Below are positions 46,901-56,874 of a stretch of DNA of 64,000 nt, in pieces. Both the position numbers and the translations under genes were made by a program. The DNA lies in NCBI GenBank assembly GCA_037179385.1, contig CM074187.1:49014879-49078878 (forward strand). Reading direction: 5' to 3'. Each line of letters starts with the position of its first letter. The first letter of the stretch is position 1. Below the pieces are notes generated by a model. It ran no database searches. It saw only the letters and a program-made list of their open reading frames with translations, and was not told the origin of the DNA. The DNA comes from Holothuria scabra. Taxonomy: Eukaryota > Echinodermata > Holothuroidea > Aspidochirotida > Holothuriidae.

Positions 46901-49900
46901 TCATACTGTGATTGTTGTTGATAACACATACTGTATGTTAGTCTGCTACTTTAGAGGATTTAGTTGTCATATGTAATATTTGTCTCATGCTTTTATCCCT
47001 CCCTACAGACTCTATGCCAATCAGAATAAACATGCTTTAGGCCAGAGCTACTTCGAGAAGGCTATCACACTCATTGAGGAGAACCATGGCAAAGAGAGTT
47101 TGCAACTGATTCCAGTCTACCAGGACTTAGGAAAAATATCCTTTTGGTATTTTTGTTACTTGTGTACCTTGTAGTCAGGGCTGTTGCCACACTGGTTGGC
47201 CTTAACCAGCCCTGGCAATTTCCTATTGGCACAGAACTAAAAGTGCTTGCTTCTTAATGACAAAAAAGATCAACATCTGAAAAAAGGCAATATATAAAAA
47301 TCACAATTTCAGCTCATAAAATTGCAAAAACTTGGAACATGAGAATGAATAATGCCTGCAAATTATCATGTGAATCTGATTTTGAGCATACTGTGATACT
47401 CGAATTTCAAAATGCTTTGAAACCATAACATAACCATGTTACCTAGGAATGTAATCCTACTATAATCATAGCACAAGCACACATGTGTGTACTGTCCTGT
47501 AGTGTCAAACAGCCCAGATTCAACTGTAAGGCTACACTGTCATAGTCTACAGGGTAAATTCCATAGGGTACAGGGAGGCACATTTTCCATTTCAGAAAAT
47601 TTACTGGATCTCAAATTGGGCTGGTGACCACCCTGATTGTAATCTTTCCATAACCAGGCTGTCACCTGGGGTGGGGGTGGTGGCATATTCGGTAAGTTTT
47701 CATATATTCCCACAGGTTGCATGGACGAGATTTTTACTTAATTTTCTCTTCTTTCTTGGTTATTAACCTACATTGTGGTCCATATTTTTTCTTTCAGAAG
47801 CACTCAGTCCACTTCAGAAATAAGTGACCTTAATTTTTCCTCTAAAGGACATTTTCTAGGACTGAAGAGGGGGGGGGGGTAGTGTGGAATATTCTGCAGT
47901 TTGTGTCCTTAATCAGGTATCGAAAGTCACAATGGAATAAAACTTTTATTGTTTGAGTTTTCTACTGAATTGTAAATTGTGGTCGATCAAATCTCCATTG
48001 ATATTCTCAAACTCTGGAATTACAACACAATGTGTAAATAGCTTTATCTAACAACAAGATATATAATATTGAGAGGAGATGGTGTTGCTATTCATACCAA
48101 CCTGTTTAGCCATCCAACCAAAAAACACTATATCTGCAACACATTTTGTCAAATGAGCAATAACAATGGGAATTTGTATTCATACAGTTGTAGGCCTGAA
48201 TAGGATTCTCTTTATTTCCTTGACTTATTGATATACTTAGAGCAGAGCAAGGGAAGGCATGCCAACCATGATCAGGCTGTTGAGGCCTTCCTTCAGGCTC
48301 ACCAGATTGCTGTAGAGAAGTAGGTTCTCAAACTCTGTATATTTTCTTCTAATGTAAAAGCAAAGACATCTCATTATGGTCATTTCAAGTGTTTAGAACA
48401 TTGGACTTACAGGTGGAAGGTCTGGAGTTCAACTCCTGACTGGGTTATACTCTAAAATGGAGTGAGAAAAACAAGCCGGTGAGCCATAACTGGTAAAAAG
48501 GACTGTGGTTAGCCTTAAACCAATTGGTTAGAAACTTAGCCATAAAACCTCATCTAATTCACTGCTCATAACTTTTCATAAAAAATTAAAACATATGCAT
48601 TTTAAATTACTTAAATCATTTTAGAATTTTGCTGTGGTTATTGTTTTAGAGATATTTCACACTGGAAAACTAAGTAACCTGGACTTTGCAACTGGAGATG
48701 TCTTGGGAATCTCTTTAAAATTACCAACTTGCTAACATCCCTCTCTTCAAACAAAATTTAATTAGTGTCAAGGGAACTTGTCCTTATTGAAAACTTTTAG
48801 TGGTTTGCAAAGGCAGGATTGTATGAAAAATGTAGGAACAATGTCTGTGAATGATTTCAAGACAAATCTCCTGTCAAGTGGTAACTTCTTGATCTGTTTA
48901 TGTTACCTGAGTTGTGTAACTTCTAAGGAGAACAACTCAGTTAATGAAAGTCAACCTCTTCCTCTCAATCACCAAAACCTTAATGGTCTTAAACCTAAGT
49001 GTGGCTGGGCTGATTATGTAATTGTTTGCCTGACTTCCTCATTGCAGGTAAGGTGGCTTGTGACCTACAAGCTCTGTTCATGTATTCCAGTTCAATAAGT
49101 ATGCCCATACGGAGGCCTTGATGAACTCAGATAAGCTCCTCAAAGTTAGGTAGGAAATCCTGGGATGGCTGTCCTTCCTCAATGGATTTTTATCCGACGT
49201 GTGTCAGACAATAGTTTAAATCAGTGGGATGGAAATAGGTTGACCTTTTATGCTCCTGCTTACCTTGCCTATAAATACTACTAGACAGTCCCATTTACTG
49301 CACAATGATCACTCACGATGAAATGCAGGGTGGTGCTATGCCACCTACTACAGCAAGTCATCCTAACTCGCCCTTGTTACATTCCAGTGGAATGGTCAAA
49401 ATGGTTGCTTTATGAATTTCTTTAAAGCGGCTCATGGCGTTTGTTCATGAAATTCAAAAAGTTTGTAGTATTCCTCACATACCAATGACAAATGGTCAAA
49501 GGTAGACCATGCCCATATCCTAAAAACAAATGACTGTTTTATGAGTGAGTACTTAATGGTTGAATTTGGTTTTCAAAAATTTGTGACCAGCCATTTTTTC
49601 AAATCGTGCACAAAACTGTTACAGGTCAGGACACCACAAACTTCAAAATATTAAGTTTTTTCGTAGCAGTTGGATATGAAACTTGACTAGGTTGCCAATC
49701 ATGAGCATTTTCATGTTGTAGGATCCTTGAACACCTACGTAGGGTTATCCATATCAACTCAATGAGCCCCTTTCCTTCAACACAGAAATGCCATCTATGA
49801 CTTTGTAACTTTATTTTGTGGTGTCCTGATTTGTAATGGTTTTGGGCATAAGTTGAAAAAAGTGTCTGGTCACGAATTTTTGAAAACCCAACTGAGCCAA

Positions 49901-52900
49901 CACAATTACTCACTCATACAACAGTTTTTTGTGTGAAGGATATGGGGATTGCCTCAGTTTGACTATTTATCATTGGTATGCCACTATCTATAGATAAGGA
50001 ATCTGACCTAATAATGCAAATTTCCATTTACTGTGTTCTCCCATTCAAGTACCTGTTAAACCAGGCTAATGACCTGCCCCGTATACTGTAGTGCTCAAGT
50101 CTAGTCGACAGAATTTTATGATGAAGCCAGTTAATATGCTTTTGAGATGTCGAGATCAGTTTCCAAGAGATAACCTTTCATTTCAAATGCATTTGTTAAA
50201 AGTTCAGGGCAGTGTAAAAGAGCATGAACTGTTGAAACACCTGGACAAAAATCAAATTGAAAATCATACAAAACTTCATACTTATCAACAAAGCTAAATC
50301 AAAAAACAAACATTACATTAACTTGTCAAGAAATTTCCCCAAAACAGGGCAATGCAGAGGATAGGTCTCTCTCTATTGAGGGATGGAGGTAGTTTCTGGT
50401 GGCATTGGTATCCCCCGTTTAGCACAGGAATAACACATGCTATTTCACTGATTATAATCAGAGTGGCAGGAATAGCACCATGTTCAAAAGATAAATTAGA
50501 AATTTGAGCTAAATTAATCAGGAATGAGATATCCAATTCCATCAGGGCCTGGAGAATAGTTTTTAAGATTGAAGTTTTAAGATTGTAGTTTAATAAAGAG
50601 CCTTATCCCTGTTTGTAATTCAAGATACATAGAGGTACTGTATAACAGGGGAACTGAGATTATGATGAGGGGAAGTAGCAGAGACTGCTTTGAGTTTTTC
50701 AACCTCAAGAACTAAAGAAAACAGAAATCATTAAAAATATTACCTAAAATTTAGGGGTCACAAATAACAGAACAGTTACGTTTTATATTTTTTTCAGCTG
50801 ACTTCTTAATAGTGCTTCTTCCATGAATAATACAATTAATGTTTAGTGGTTTGGGCAGTTATGATGGATCCATTCTCACATGTCTTGAATTAATCAAGAT
50901 AGCCTTTAACCCTTTGATTTTTATCCCCCAGGTACAGTGGACAGAGTGAAGAGGTTGCAGACACTGCCCATAAACTAGCTCTGGCTTACTCTGAATCAGC
51001 CACAGCTGAAGCTGAAAGTAAGTGGTAGTGTTTGCTATAGCTTTGCCTCCACCTCTCATTCTCCCCTGCCTCATATCTAATTCCATAAATTTCAAAAAAC
51101 ATGGTCTAAAGATCATAGAGGTTTTAAAATGGTTAAAATGTAGAAATACAATGGATTTTTTAATGGCAAGAAGAACTTCATGGAAGACAGACCAACAGAA
51201 ATAGTAATAAGAGAATATCCCTGCCAACACAATGTGAAAACTTGTCTTACATTTACCCTTGCAAAATGTAATTCCCTTCCTTGACCAAATTGCTCCTAGC
51301 GACATGAGTTGTGCTATGCAATATTTTGGGTCAAAATTGCACAAAGTAAGGTTGTGTTATATTCATTAAATTGTTTTGTGTAACAGAACCTTCATGGCTT
51401 ACTTCTTCAGCTTTCTTGGTAGTGCTTTTTCTGTAAATGATAGAATTCATATTCTCATTTGCCTATGATGGGGTTCCCTCTTTAACCAAATTTCTCTGTA
51501 GTTTTGAGGATCAAGACTCCATTCTAACATTTCTTGAACCAGTCCTGTCTATCATGGCACAGACGGCATGGAAGATAGACCAATGCAGGTACAAATAAGA
51601 GAATCTCTCTCCCAACACTGTGTCAAAAATTGCTCCAAATAACATTTGCTTAAGGTGGGGTTCTCCTCTTTAACCAAATTTTTCCTCTGTGCATGATCGC
51701 TATGTAATTTTGGTCTGAACTTTGTGCAGAGGAAGTTTGTTATGTTTGTAGATTTTTTGTGCAAATCGAGTTCATGGTTTGGGGAAAGGTTTTCTCTGCG
51801 TGATTCAGGGACCCACTCCTGGAAAAGAGGATACAGCAGCCACTAGATTAGACCAAGAGGTTTGAAATTGAGCTTTAAAATTCCAAAAAATCGTACCAAG
51901 CCAAGTAAGGAGAATGGAAGCGTATTATGTTTTCATGTCTCTTCATCTCACAGTCCTCAGAGTGGGAGAGAGTGGTTTCTGTTTTTTGATGTTCAGGGGG
52001 AGACGTGGGGGTGTGCTGTATTCAAACAGTTGTGATTGCATGCACCTCCTGAACAAAGTCATATCAGTTGCATTACATGTGAAAGACAGAAAAATTCAAA
52101 TTTGCAAAAATATTGTCTTTTTCTGTCATGGAGCAAAAAATGGTCATGTTTTCATCTCTTTTTGCAGCTGCTGCAGAGAGATATCTTGAGGAGAGTCTTG
52201 GTATTCTTCAGGTTCTCCATGGTCCACATCATCCTAAAACATTAGCAGTACAGGATGACATATGCAGGCTGCTGCTTAGGACTGATAGAACAGATGTGAG
52301 TGAATACAGTCATCTTAGCCTTGTCTTTTCTAATTTGAAGGGAGGGGGCCTATGCAAGGATGAGGGGGTGGGAACTGCAAAGATATGCTGGATGACATAT
52401 GTTGGTTGCTGCTTAGGACAAATAGAATAGACGTGCACGATTAGAGTTATATAGCTTTGTCTTGTAGCCTTTGAAGGTAAGGAAGTGTGGTAGGATGAGG
52501 GGAGGGACTGCAAAGATATGCAGGATGGTATATGCATGTTAGCTGCTTCTTAGGACTGATAAAACAGATGTTAGTCAACTAGCATTGTTTATTATTCTCT
52601 GAAGATAGAACAGGTGTGAGTGATCTAGGTCATTGAGGTTTGCCCTTTATCCACTGAATGGGGAGGTATGTATTGAACATGGTGGAGGAGGATTGGAATG
52701 GAGAGGTATGTATTGAACATGGTGGAGGAGGATGGGCGTATTCAGGATGGAATGTGCAGACTGTTGCCCATAACAGGTATGATTGATGAACATCAATAAG
52801 CTTTATCTTTTTTAGTAGCTATATGAGGCAAATTGGGCATTTTAGAAGATAACAAGTGTCTCGGTCTAAGCTCTTTCTTAATTTCATTCTAAACCATAAT

Positions 52901-55661
52901 TTTGTACATAATATCATTCAGACTGCTGCTTGGCACAGGTATATAGCAATTGTGTTTCTTCTGTCTACTGGAGTGGGAGAGAAGGGATGGGGATGGGAGG
53001 GGAGGGGGACCTGGATGATATGCACATGCTACTTCTAGAACACAAAAAGCAGATGTTGTATTGGGAGCATTGTCTTTTATTCATGGAGTGTGAAAAATAA
53101 AAGGCACAATGAAAAAGGGGTGCATTTAGTAGTTTTTCATTTCTGTAAAGGAAATCATGCTCCATTGTTTATGATTAGGCCTACTTCATTTTCTTGTATT
53201 TCTAGAATCACATTTTGTATGCCAGTGGCACTTTGCAAGTGTTCCTGAAAAAATCTGGCTTGGACAGTCAATTCTTAGTGGAACAATTGGATGTTTCACT
53301 CCCCTCCTTCCAACTCCCCTTCTGCACTTTCTACCCAGGACAATTATGTTGTCATGAGATATGTTCAAGGTGAGAGTTACTCAGGGGACTTTGCTCAGGC
53401 ATGTTAGGAGTGCCATAACACATTATTCATTAAGAGGTAATTAGCACTTAGAACTGTGCATGAACAGTTTTACACTATACATGTAGAGCTCCTTCATGTT
53501 TCCTTGCACCAACCCCGAGGCTTCATTTATCATTATGCAACATGTGTGCATATTTCAGTGCAGTTGCAATAGCTTAGAGTTACAGTTGATTGCCATGACC
53601 CCAATTTCCTATTGCTGCTTAAATTTTTTGTTAGATTGATGAAAGATTTTAACAAACCAAGTAAGTATAAAAGTATGATTTCGGGGGCCCATTCCACAAA
53701 ATGTTACGCACAATCTTAAGTTTGATTCTCCATACATAAGTCAACAGAAAATCAAACTTAAGATCGTGCGTAACTCTTTGTAGAATGGGCCCCCGGGTCA
53801 TATATGGCGTATTAAGAGACAAAGTCTTGTGAAACTTTGATTGTGTTTTAGGAAGCTACAACCACCCTCAAAGCCCTAATCTCTGCAAAAAGTGCTACTT
53901 TTGGAGAATGGAGTGAAGAAGTTGGAGATACCTACAAGCTATATGGATCCATTCAGATGTCTCAAGGACAGTTGGAGAAAGCTCTAAAAAATTTCAAAAA
54001 GGTAATTTACATTCATTGAATTTTTCAGAATGAATGAAAACAGAATTAAGTAATCTTTTTGGGTATCTAATGAATTGTGTTTCACTTTCCTGTCAAAATC
54101 AGACTTCAACTGATGATTCTGTGACTTTGTTACATTGCAATTATGACATGATTCCTAACTTAGCCATTGTGCTTGGTGCTCAGCATATAAGCAATGGAAT
54201 AGGGAAAACAAACTAGTGAGCCACAACTGGAAAAAAAGGTCTCGGCAGGATCAATTTGAGCCAATTTGTTAGAAACTGGGCCGTAGAACTCCAACCAAAC
54301 CCAACTTGGTGTTTAGTGGGAATGGAATGCTTCAGTTTCCACATATTTTGTTTATCTGCTGTTCCAATATTCATGTACTGAAATTTCTGTTGTGAAGTTA
54401 TGAAAAAGGAAACTTTTCAGTGTGAAATAATTGTGTATTTGAGGTTGTGGGAAGAGTAATTTGATCAGAATTGTATTTTAGTACTAGTTTCGAGGCACAC
54501 TTGACTATTATGAAATGTTTTCTTTTGTTTAAAGTGCCACAGTATCCAGTGTAACTTGTATGGTGCTTCGCACAGGAAGTCCAAGGCCACTCAGAATACT
54601 ATTGACATGTTACTGCAGTGAGTAAACTAAAGATTTTTAAAAGCAACCCCATATATTTTGCATGGATTTACTCTTCAACTGAAATTTTATTTGCAGTTGA
54701 CACCAGAAGTCAGTTCTGCTTGTAGGAGTGCTTGTGCTCATCAGGAGAATTTTTTTCTTGGGACTGGGTTATATCAAAACATCTTTAAGGTCAAGGGCTT
54801 GATTGCCCCCTAAAAATAGAGGGTCCTTTGCAGTCTATTGAAACACTTATCCCAGGTTCTCTCTGAAAGATTTACTTTGCCCTTATGAAGCTAATGTCAG
54901 ATTTGCTTATACCCATCCACTTAAGCTAGGCATTACAATAATGTCACTTTCATCCCCAAATGCACAGATTTTTATAAATATTATGAAAGCTCTTTCACCT
55001 TCTTTCTAACTTGTGGGGCAAGTTAGGAATTTGGATTGATCAGGGTCTTTTTTGTACAAATGCCTTAAAACTGCCTTTGACTGTGTTCTGATTTGCTTCA
55101 CCCCATACTGGCAGTGTTTTAGTAGCAAATTCATCAGCCAATCCTCAACATTTTTAAGTGAAGGTCTGAGGTATTTATGTTGTGTTCAAACAAAGAAAAT
55201 AAGAAAATGACAGCTAGCAAATAATGTTTCACAATATATATTTTTCAAAAGACATAAAGAAAAAAACATAAGGTTGGAATACAAACATGGCATGCATCAG
55301 TTTTGTATGGCAGGACTCTAAACCCTAAGGATTTGTTTATAAACTTTTCAAGTATAAATAGAAAATGCCTCTTGGAAATTGCATAAAGTACTGGTACTTA
55401 AGCTGTAATGAAAGTGCTAAAATTAAACCTCTTCAAATGAGTTACTAATCATATAAAATAATATTGAATAAGTTTATTGATAAGGTAATAAATGAGATGT
55501 GTAATAATGGTAAAATAATACATTTTCTTCTCAGGTCACCGAATCTTGCAGCGAAAGAAGGCCAGACTAAAGCAGGACAACTCAAAAGTCGACCAAGATT
55601 CAGTGCTACTATAGCGAGCAGTGCCCCAGCAGGAGGTCCAAAGACTTCCATGGATTACTAA
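40961..55661 (+). CDS. TTC23: TTC23 (tetratricopeptide repeat protein 23), complete 12-exon gene
   Basis: Coding exons: 40961-41121, 42322-42505, 43114-43237, 43741-43897, 46553-46681, 47009-47135, 48237-48319, 50932-51017, 52168-52295, 53852-54001, 54535-54617, 55535-55661. They sum to 1539 nt, giving 512 aa plus stop, and every junction phase agrees. Residues 1-115 are an acidic, Ser/Lys-rich leader. From about 116 TPR-type helices follow: YGDGHWMLASSHVNLAHAYL (about 134-153), KKYSEAEQNFAKAEKI around the exon 4/5 join, EAFLQAHQIAVEK, EVADTAHKLALAY, EVGDTYKLYG and LEKALKNFKK. Order and wording match vertebrate TTC23 (about 450 aa) as I recall it; the paralogue TTC23L is less likely. In vertebrates TTC23 works with EvC-zone proteins at the base of primary cilia in Hedgehog signalling; here that is inferred from homology. 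The ATG lies 12 nt after a good acceptor (tgtttcag, ending 40948), so an upstream non-coding exon is expected. Introns 4 and 6 look like AT-AC introns; the others are GT-AG. The intron 3 donor (gttgga) is weak. Confidence 0.5.
41833..42170. mobile_element. piggyBac-like MITE (TTAA TSD) in TTC23 intron 1
   Basis: TTAA at 41829-41832 and 42171-42174. Ends CCCCTTTGCTA and TAGCAAAAGAG are inverted with 9 of 11 matches. 338 bp, no ORF. The CCYTTT ends plus TTAA duplication are the piggyBac pattern. Confidence 0.5.
42609..42910. mobile_element. TTAA-flanked MITE, copy 4, in TTC23 intron 2
   Basis: Flanked by TCAA (42605-42608) and TTAA (42911-42914). Left end GGCCCAATTCTCTCACCCC, right end inverse GGGGCCAATCCTCTTGCCC. 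Same orientation as copy 3. It occupies half of the 608-bp intron. Confidence 0.5.
44147..45698 (+). mobile_element. tRNA-Leu/Ser-type SINE carrying a Helentron-like insertion
   Basis: Flanked by the 13-bp duplication GAATTAATTGAGA. The head is tRNA-like: A box TGGCAGAGTGG (44158-44168), B box GGTTCAAGCCC (44212-44222); CGTCAAG (44151-44157) pairs with CTCGATG (44225-44231) at 6 of 7 positions. The long spacing between boxes fits class II (Leu/Ser) tRNAs. The 3' part (45565-45698) begins TCTCCTGGTACTCTGGC and ends TTGCTTTT. The Helentron-like element (44243-45564) separates head and body; without it the SINE is about 230 bp. Confidence 0.5.
44243..45564 (+). mobile_element. Helentron-like element, long copy with 7 tandem units
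   Basis: Left hairpin GGTTTC (44244-44249) / GAAACC (44260-44265), then a TG microsatellite (44281-44335). Core units start at 44342, 44487, 44633, 44778, 44923, 45067, 45213 and a partial one at 45365, so the period is 144-146 bp for most steps. Perfect AGGTCAAAGGTCA at 44442-44454, 44588-44600 and 45023-45035; the other units have degenerate forms. The right end has GAAACC (45536-45541), hairpin AATGCA-TTTT-TGCATT (45544-45559) and CTGGT. No coding capacity. Confidence 0.5.
47136..48236 (+). other. TTC23 intron 6, U12-type AT-AC intron
   Basis: The donor is ATATCCTTTTG at 47136. TTCCTTGAC (48216-48224) is a perfect U12 branch site with its A 13 nt before the terminal AC (48235-48236). Splicing joins GGA-AAA to TTA-GAG-CAG in phase 0, giving LGKLEQSKGRH and leading into the conserved AFLQAHQ motif. 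The nearest GT-AG option (TTTTG/gtattt with tacttag or cttagag) shifts frame and runs into stops, so the AT-AC reading is strongly preferred. The interior looks mostly unique. Confidence 0.5.
48381..48590 (+). repeat. tRNA-Val-derived SINE in TTC23 intron 7
   Basis: The head resembles tRNA-Val: CTTACAG anticodon-loop text (anticodon TAC) and AAGGTCTGGAGTTCAACTCC with B box AGTTCAACTCC (48426-48436). The A box is decayed. The body has ACAAGCCGGTGAGCCATAAC and TTGGTTAGAAACT, shared with copies at 22675, 54165 and a fragment at 59700-59770. Confidence 0.5.
49478..49980. mobile_element. Foldback element in TTC23 intron 7
   Basis: Imperfect long inverted repeat. The left arm begins CATACCAATGACAAAT and includes GAGTGAGTACTTAATGG, TTTTCAAAAATTTGTGACCAG and TCAGGACACCACAAA. 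The right arm is its reverse complement, ending at 49980, including TTTGTGGTGTCCTGA, CTGGTCACGAATTTTTGAAA and TACTCACTC. Arms are about 170-185 bp around a central ~155 bp. No TSD is seen. Confidence 0.5.
51182..51735. repeat. Diverged tandem duplication in TTC23 intron 8
   Basis: Two diverged copies about 387 bp apart, 51182-51345 and 51569-51735: both have GGAAGAYAGACCAA, AATAAGAGAAT, CCAACAC and TTTGACCAAATT-like text. The text at 50795-50895 (TAGTGCTT..TCC ATTCT) resembles 51412-51540, so the unit may extend back into exon 8's flank. Confidence 0.5.
52251..53058. repeat. Tandem array derived from the 3' end of TTC23 exon 9
   Basis: The first unit is the real exon end and donor (GGATGACATATGCAGGCTGC ... 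AACAGAT/GTGAGT, 52252-52301). Decayed copies follow at about 52390-52440, 52521-52575, 52604-52623, 52744-52780, 52911-52940 and 53012-53058. Where the flank is kept, the period is about 133-138 bp. A separate 39-bp duplication (AGGTATGTATTGAACATGG) lies at about 52664 and 52703. None is predicted to be spliced in; copy 4 keeps a GTGAGT donor but no acceptor or frame. Confidence 0.5.
53682..53795. mobile_element. Palindromic hairpin MITE in TTC23 intron 9
   Basis: 114 bp. Arms of about 45 bp run from CGGGGGCCCATTC inward to AAGTTTGATT and back, around a ~20-nt loop, with few mismatches. GGGGGCCC ends are a common design of very short invertebrate MITEs. No certain TSD. Confidence 0.5.
54165..54330 (+). 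repeat. tRNA-Val-type SINE body in TTC23 intron 10
   Basis: Carries TTGTGCTTGGTGCTCAGCAT, TAGTGAGCCACAACTGG with an A-run, and TTGTTAGAAACTGGGCCGTA, matching the copies at 22675 and 48381. Confidence 0.5.
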
Positions 55662-55791
55662 CATAACCAGCAAACTATGTGAAGACATGAATGTATGTCA
55701 GTAGGACCTAACAAGATCACTCTAAGAAATATTTTGTTTTCATTACAAAAAAGACTGAAGTAGCTGTATGTGCTGGTTTGGGAAATCCTGC

Positions 55792-55797
55792 AATAAA
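55792..55797 (+). promoter_or_regulatory. Polyadenylation signal AATAAA of TTC23
   Basis: A canonical AATAAA lies 131 nt after the TTC23 stop codon, giving a short 3' UTR. No closer copy is seen. The cleavage site would fall near 55810-55825. Confidence 0.5.
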
Positions 55798-55974
55798 AAT
55801 CTATCGTTGCCTAAACAATTTGTTTGAAAGATTTGCAGGTATTAACAGATTCCTATTCTTTCTCTGTGTTTTCAAGGATATAGCCTTATGATGTGTTGTC
55901 ACTGTTTATGAAGAGTAGGACTCCAGCACCACCTAAAGTGACTCTCAAATTTTTGAAATACTGAATCAAATTTA

Positions 55975-56076
55975 CAAAAGAGACAGAGGCAACCTGTCGG
56001 CCAACATTTTTTCCATACAATTATTCAAAAGAGACAGAGGCAACCTGTCGGCCAACATTTTTTCCATACAATTATT
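55975..56076. repeat. Perfect 51-bp tandem duplication
   Basis: Two identical units beginning CAAAAGAGACAGAGGCAACC and ending CATACAATTATT, back to back. Identity over 51 bp in otherwise diverged intergenic DNA implies a very recent duplication, a polymorphic VNTR or an assembly artefact. Confidence 0.5.
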
Positions 56077-56269
56077 TTTGTTAAACTTGTGAGGAATCTA
56101 GCTTTTTGCTGTACCACTACAACAAAGAGTTGCAAACCATCATCATTGTGTGATTGGTAAATACATATTTGTAGATCTGTTACTCCAGTGTCCAGCTTTC
56201 CATGTAATCTACAAGCGTATCAAGTTTCACAGGGTTCACGTAACTTAAATCACAGTGTCAGATGTTGTA

Positions 56270-56275
56270 TTTATT
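56270..56275 (-). promoter_or_regulatory. Candidate polyadenylation signal of the MIF4G gene
   Basis: TTTATT on the + strand reads AATAAA on the gene strand, about 600 nt past the stop codon. It is plausible as the 3' end but rests on the hexamer alone. Confidence 0.5.
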
Positions 56276-56874
56276 CTATCCAGGATGGGACAGGGTTCCT
56301 GTAATGCACCCAGCTATAGCTGACATTTTCTTCGCACCTCATTTTCTGGCAGCTTCATCGGATATGCTAATTTGAATACTGACCCTTTATCTCAACCTTC
56401 CACTGACTGAGAGTCAAACCATGTACATGTCAAAAACTCATATACCTCAGCACAGCCCCAATACCTTGAACCTAAATCAAAAGTATATATTACAGTGCAA
56501 ATGTTATACTATTGTGTGCAGAATGTGCAATACTTCTTTTCTACAAAGTAAATCTTAGTCTTTTAATGGAGTTGTAATTTCTTTTACAGTAGGTTAAAAT
56601 TTTGAAAGAAAGATGTATTGAAAATGTTTCAACTGATATCAAAAGAAAGAGAAGTAGTAAAATGAATAACTGCCTGATCGTCTAATCTTTTCTTTTGCTT
56701 GATGCAGTTTTTAACAACTATGTGAGAAAACTAAAATGTAAGTTTTCATCCAAGTGTTAAACTCAAGACTTAGTTTTCTTTGGTTTCATATCTTTGAAGT
56801 CAGTTCCAGATGTCAAACAGACAAATTGAATCATCCAAACACTTTTTGTGATTAATCCATGACTGACTGCAGTT

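Larger units (their letters stand above)
55662..56874. other. Convergent 3' region between TTC23 and the MIF4G gene
   Basis: Contains the TTC23 3' UTR to about 55815, the 51-bp perfect tandem duplication (55975-56076) and a candidate polyA signal for the - strand gene. No other gene is seen. Confidence 0.5.

Noticed and set aside
49093..49145. Exon-like segment with acceptor ttccag and donor GTAGGA in TTC23 intron 7
   Set aside because: Its open frame needs phase 0, while exon 7 ends in phase 2, and joining exon 7 directly to exon 8 gives the conserved QIAVEKYSG text.
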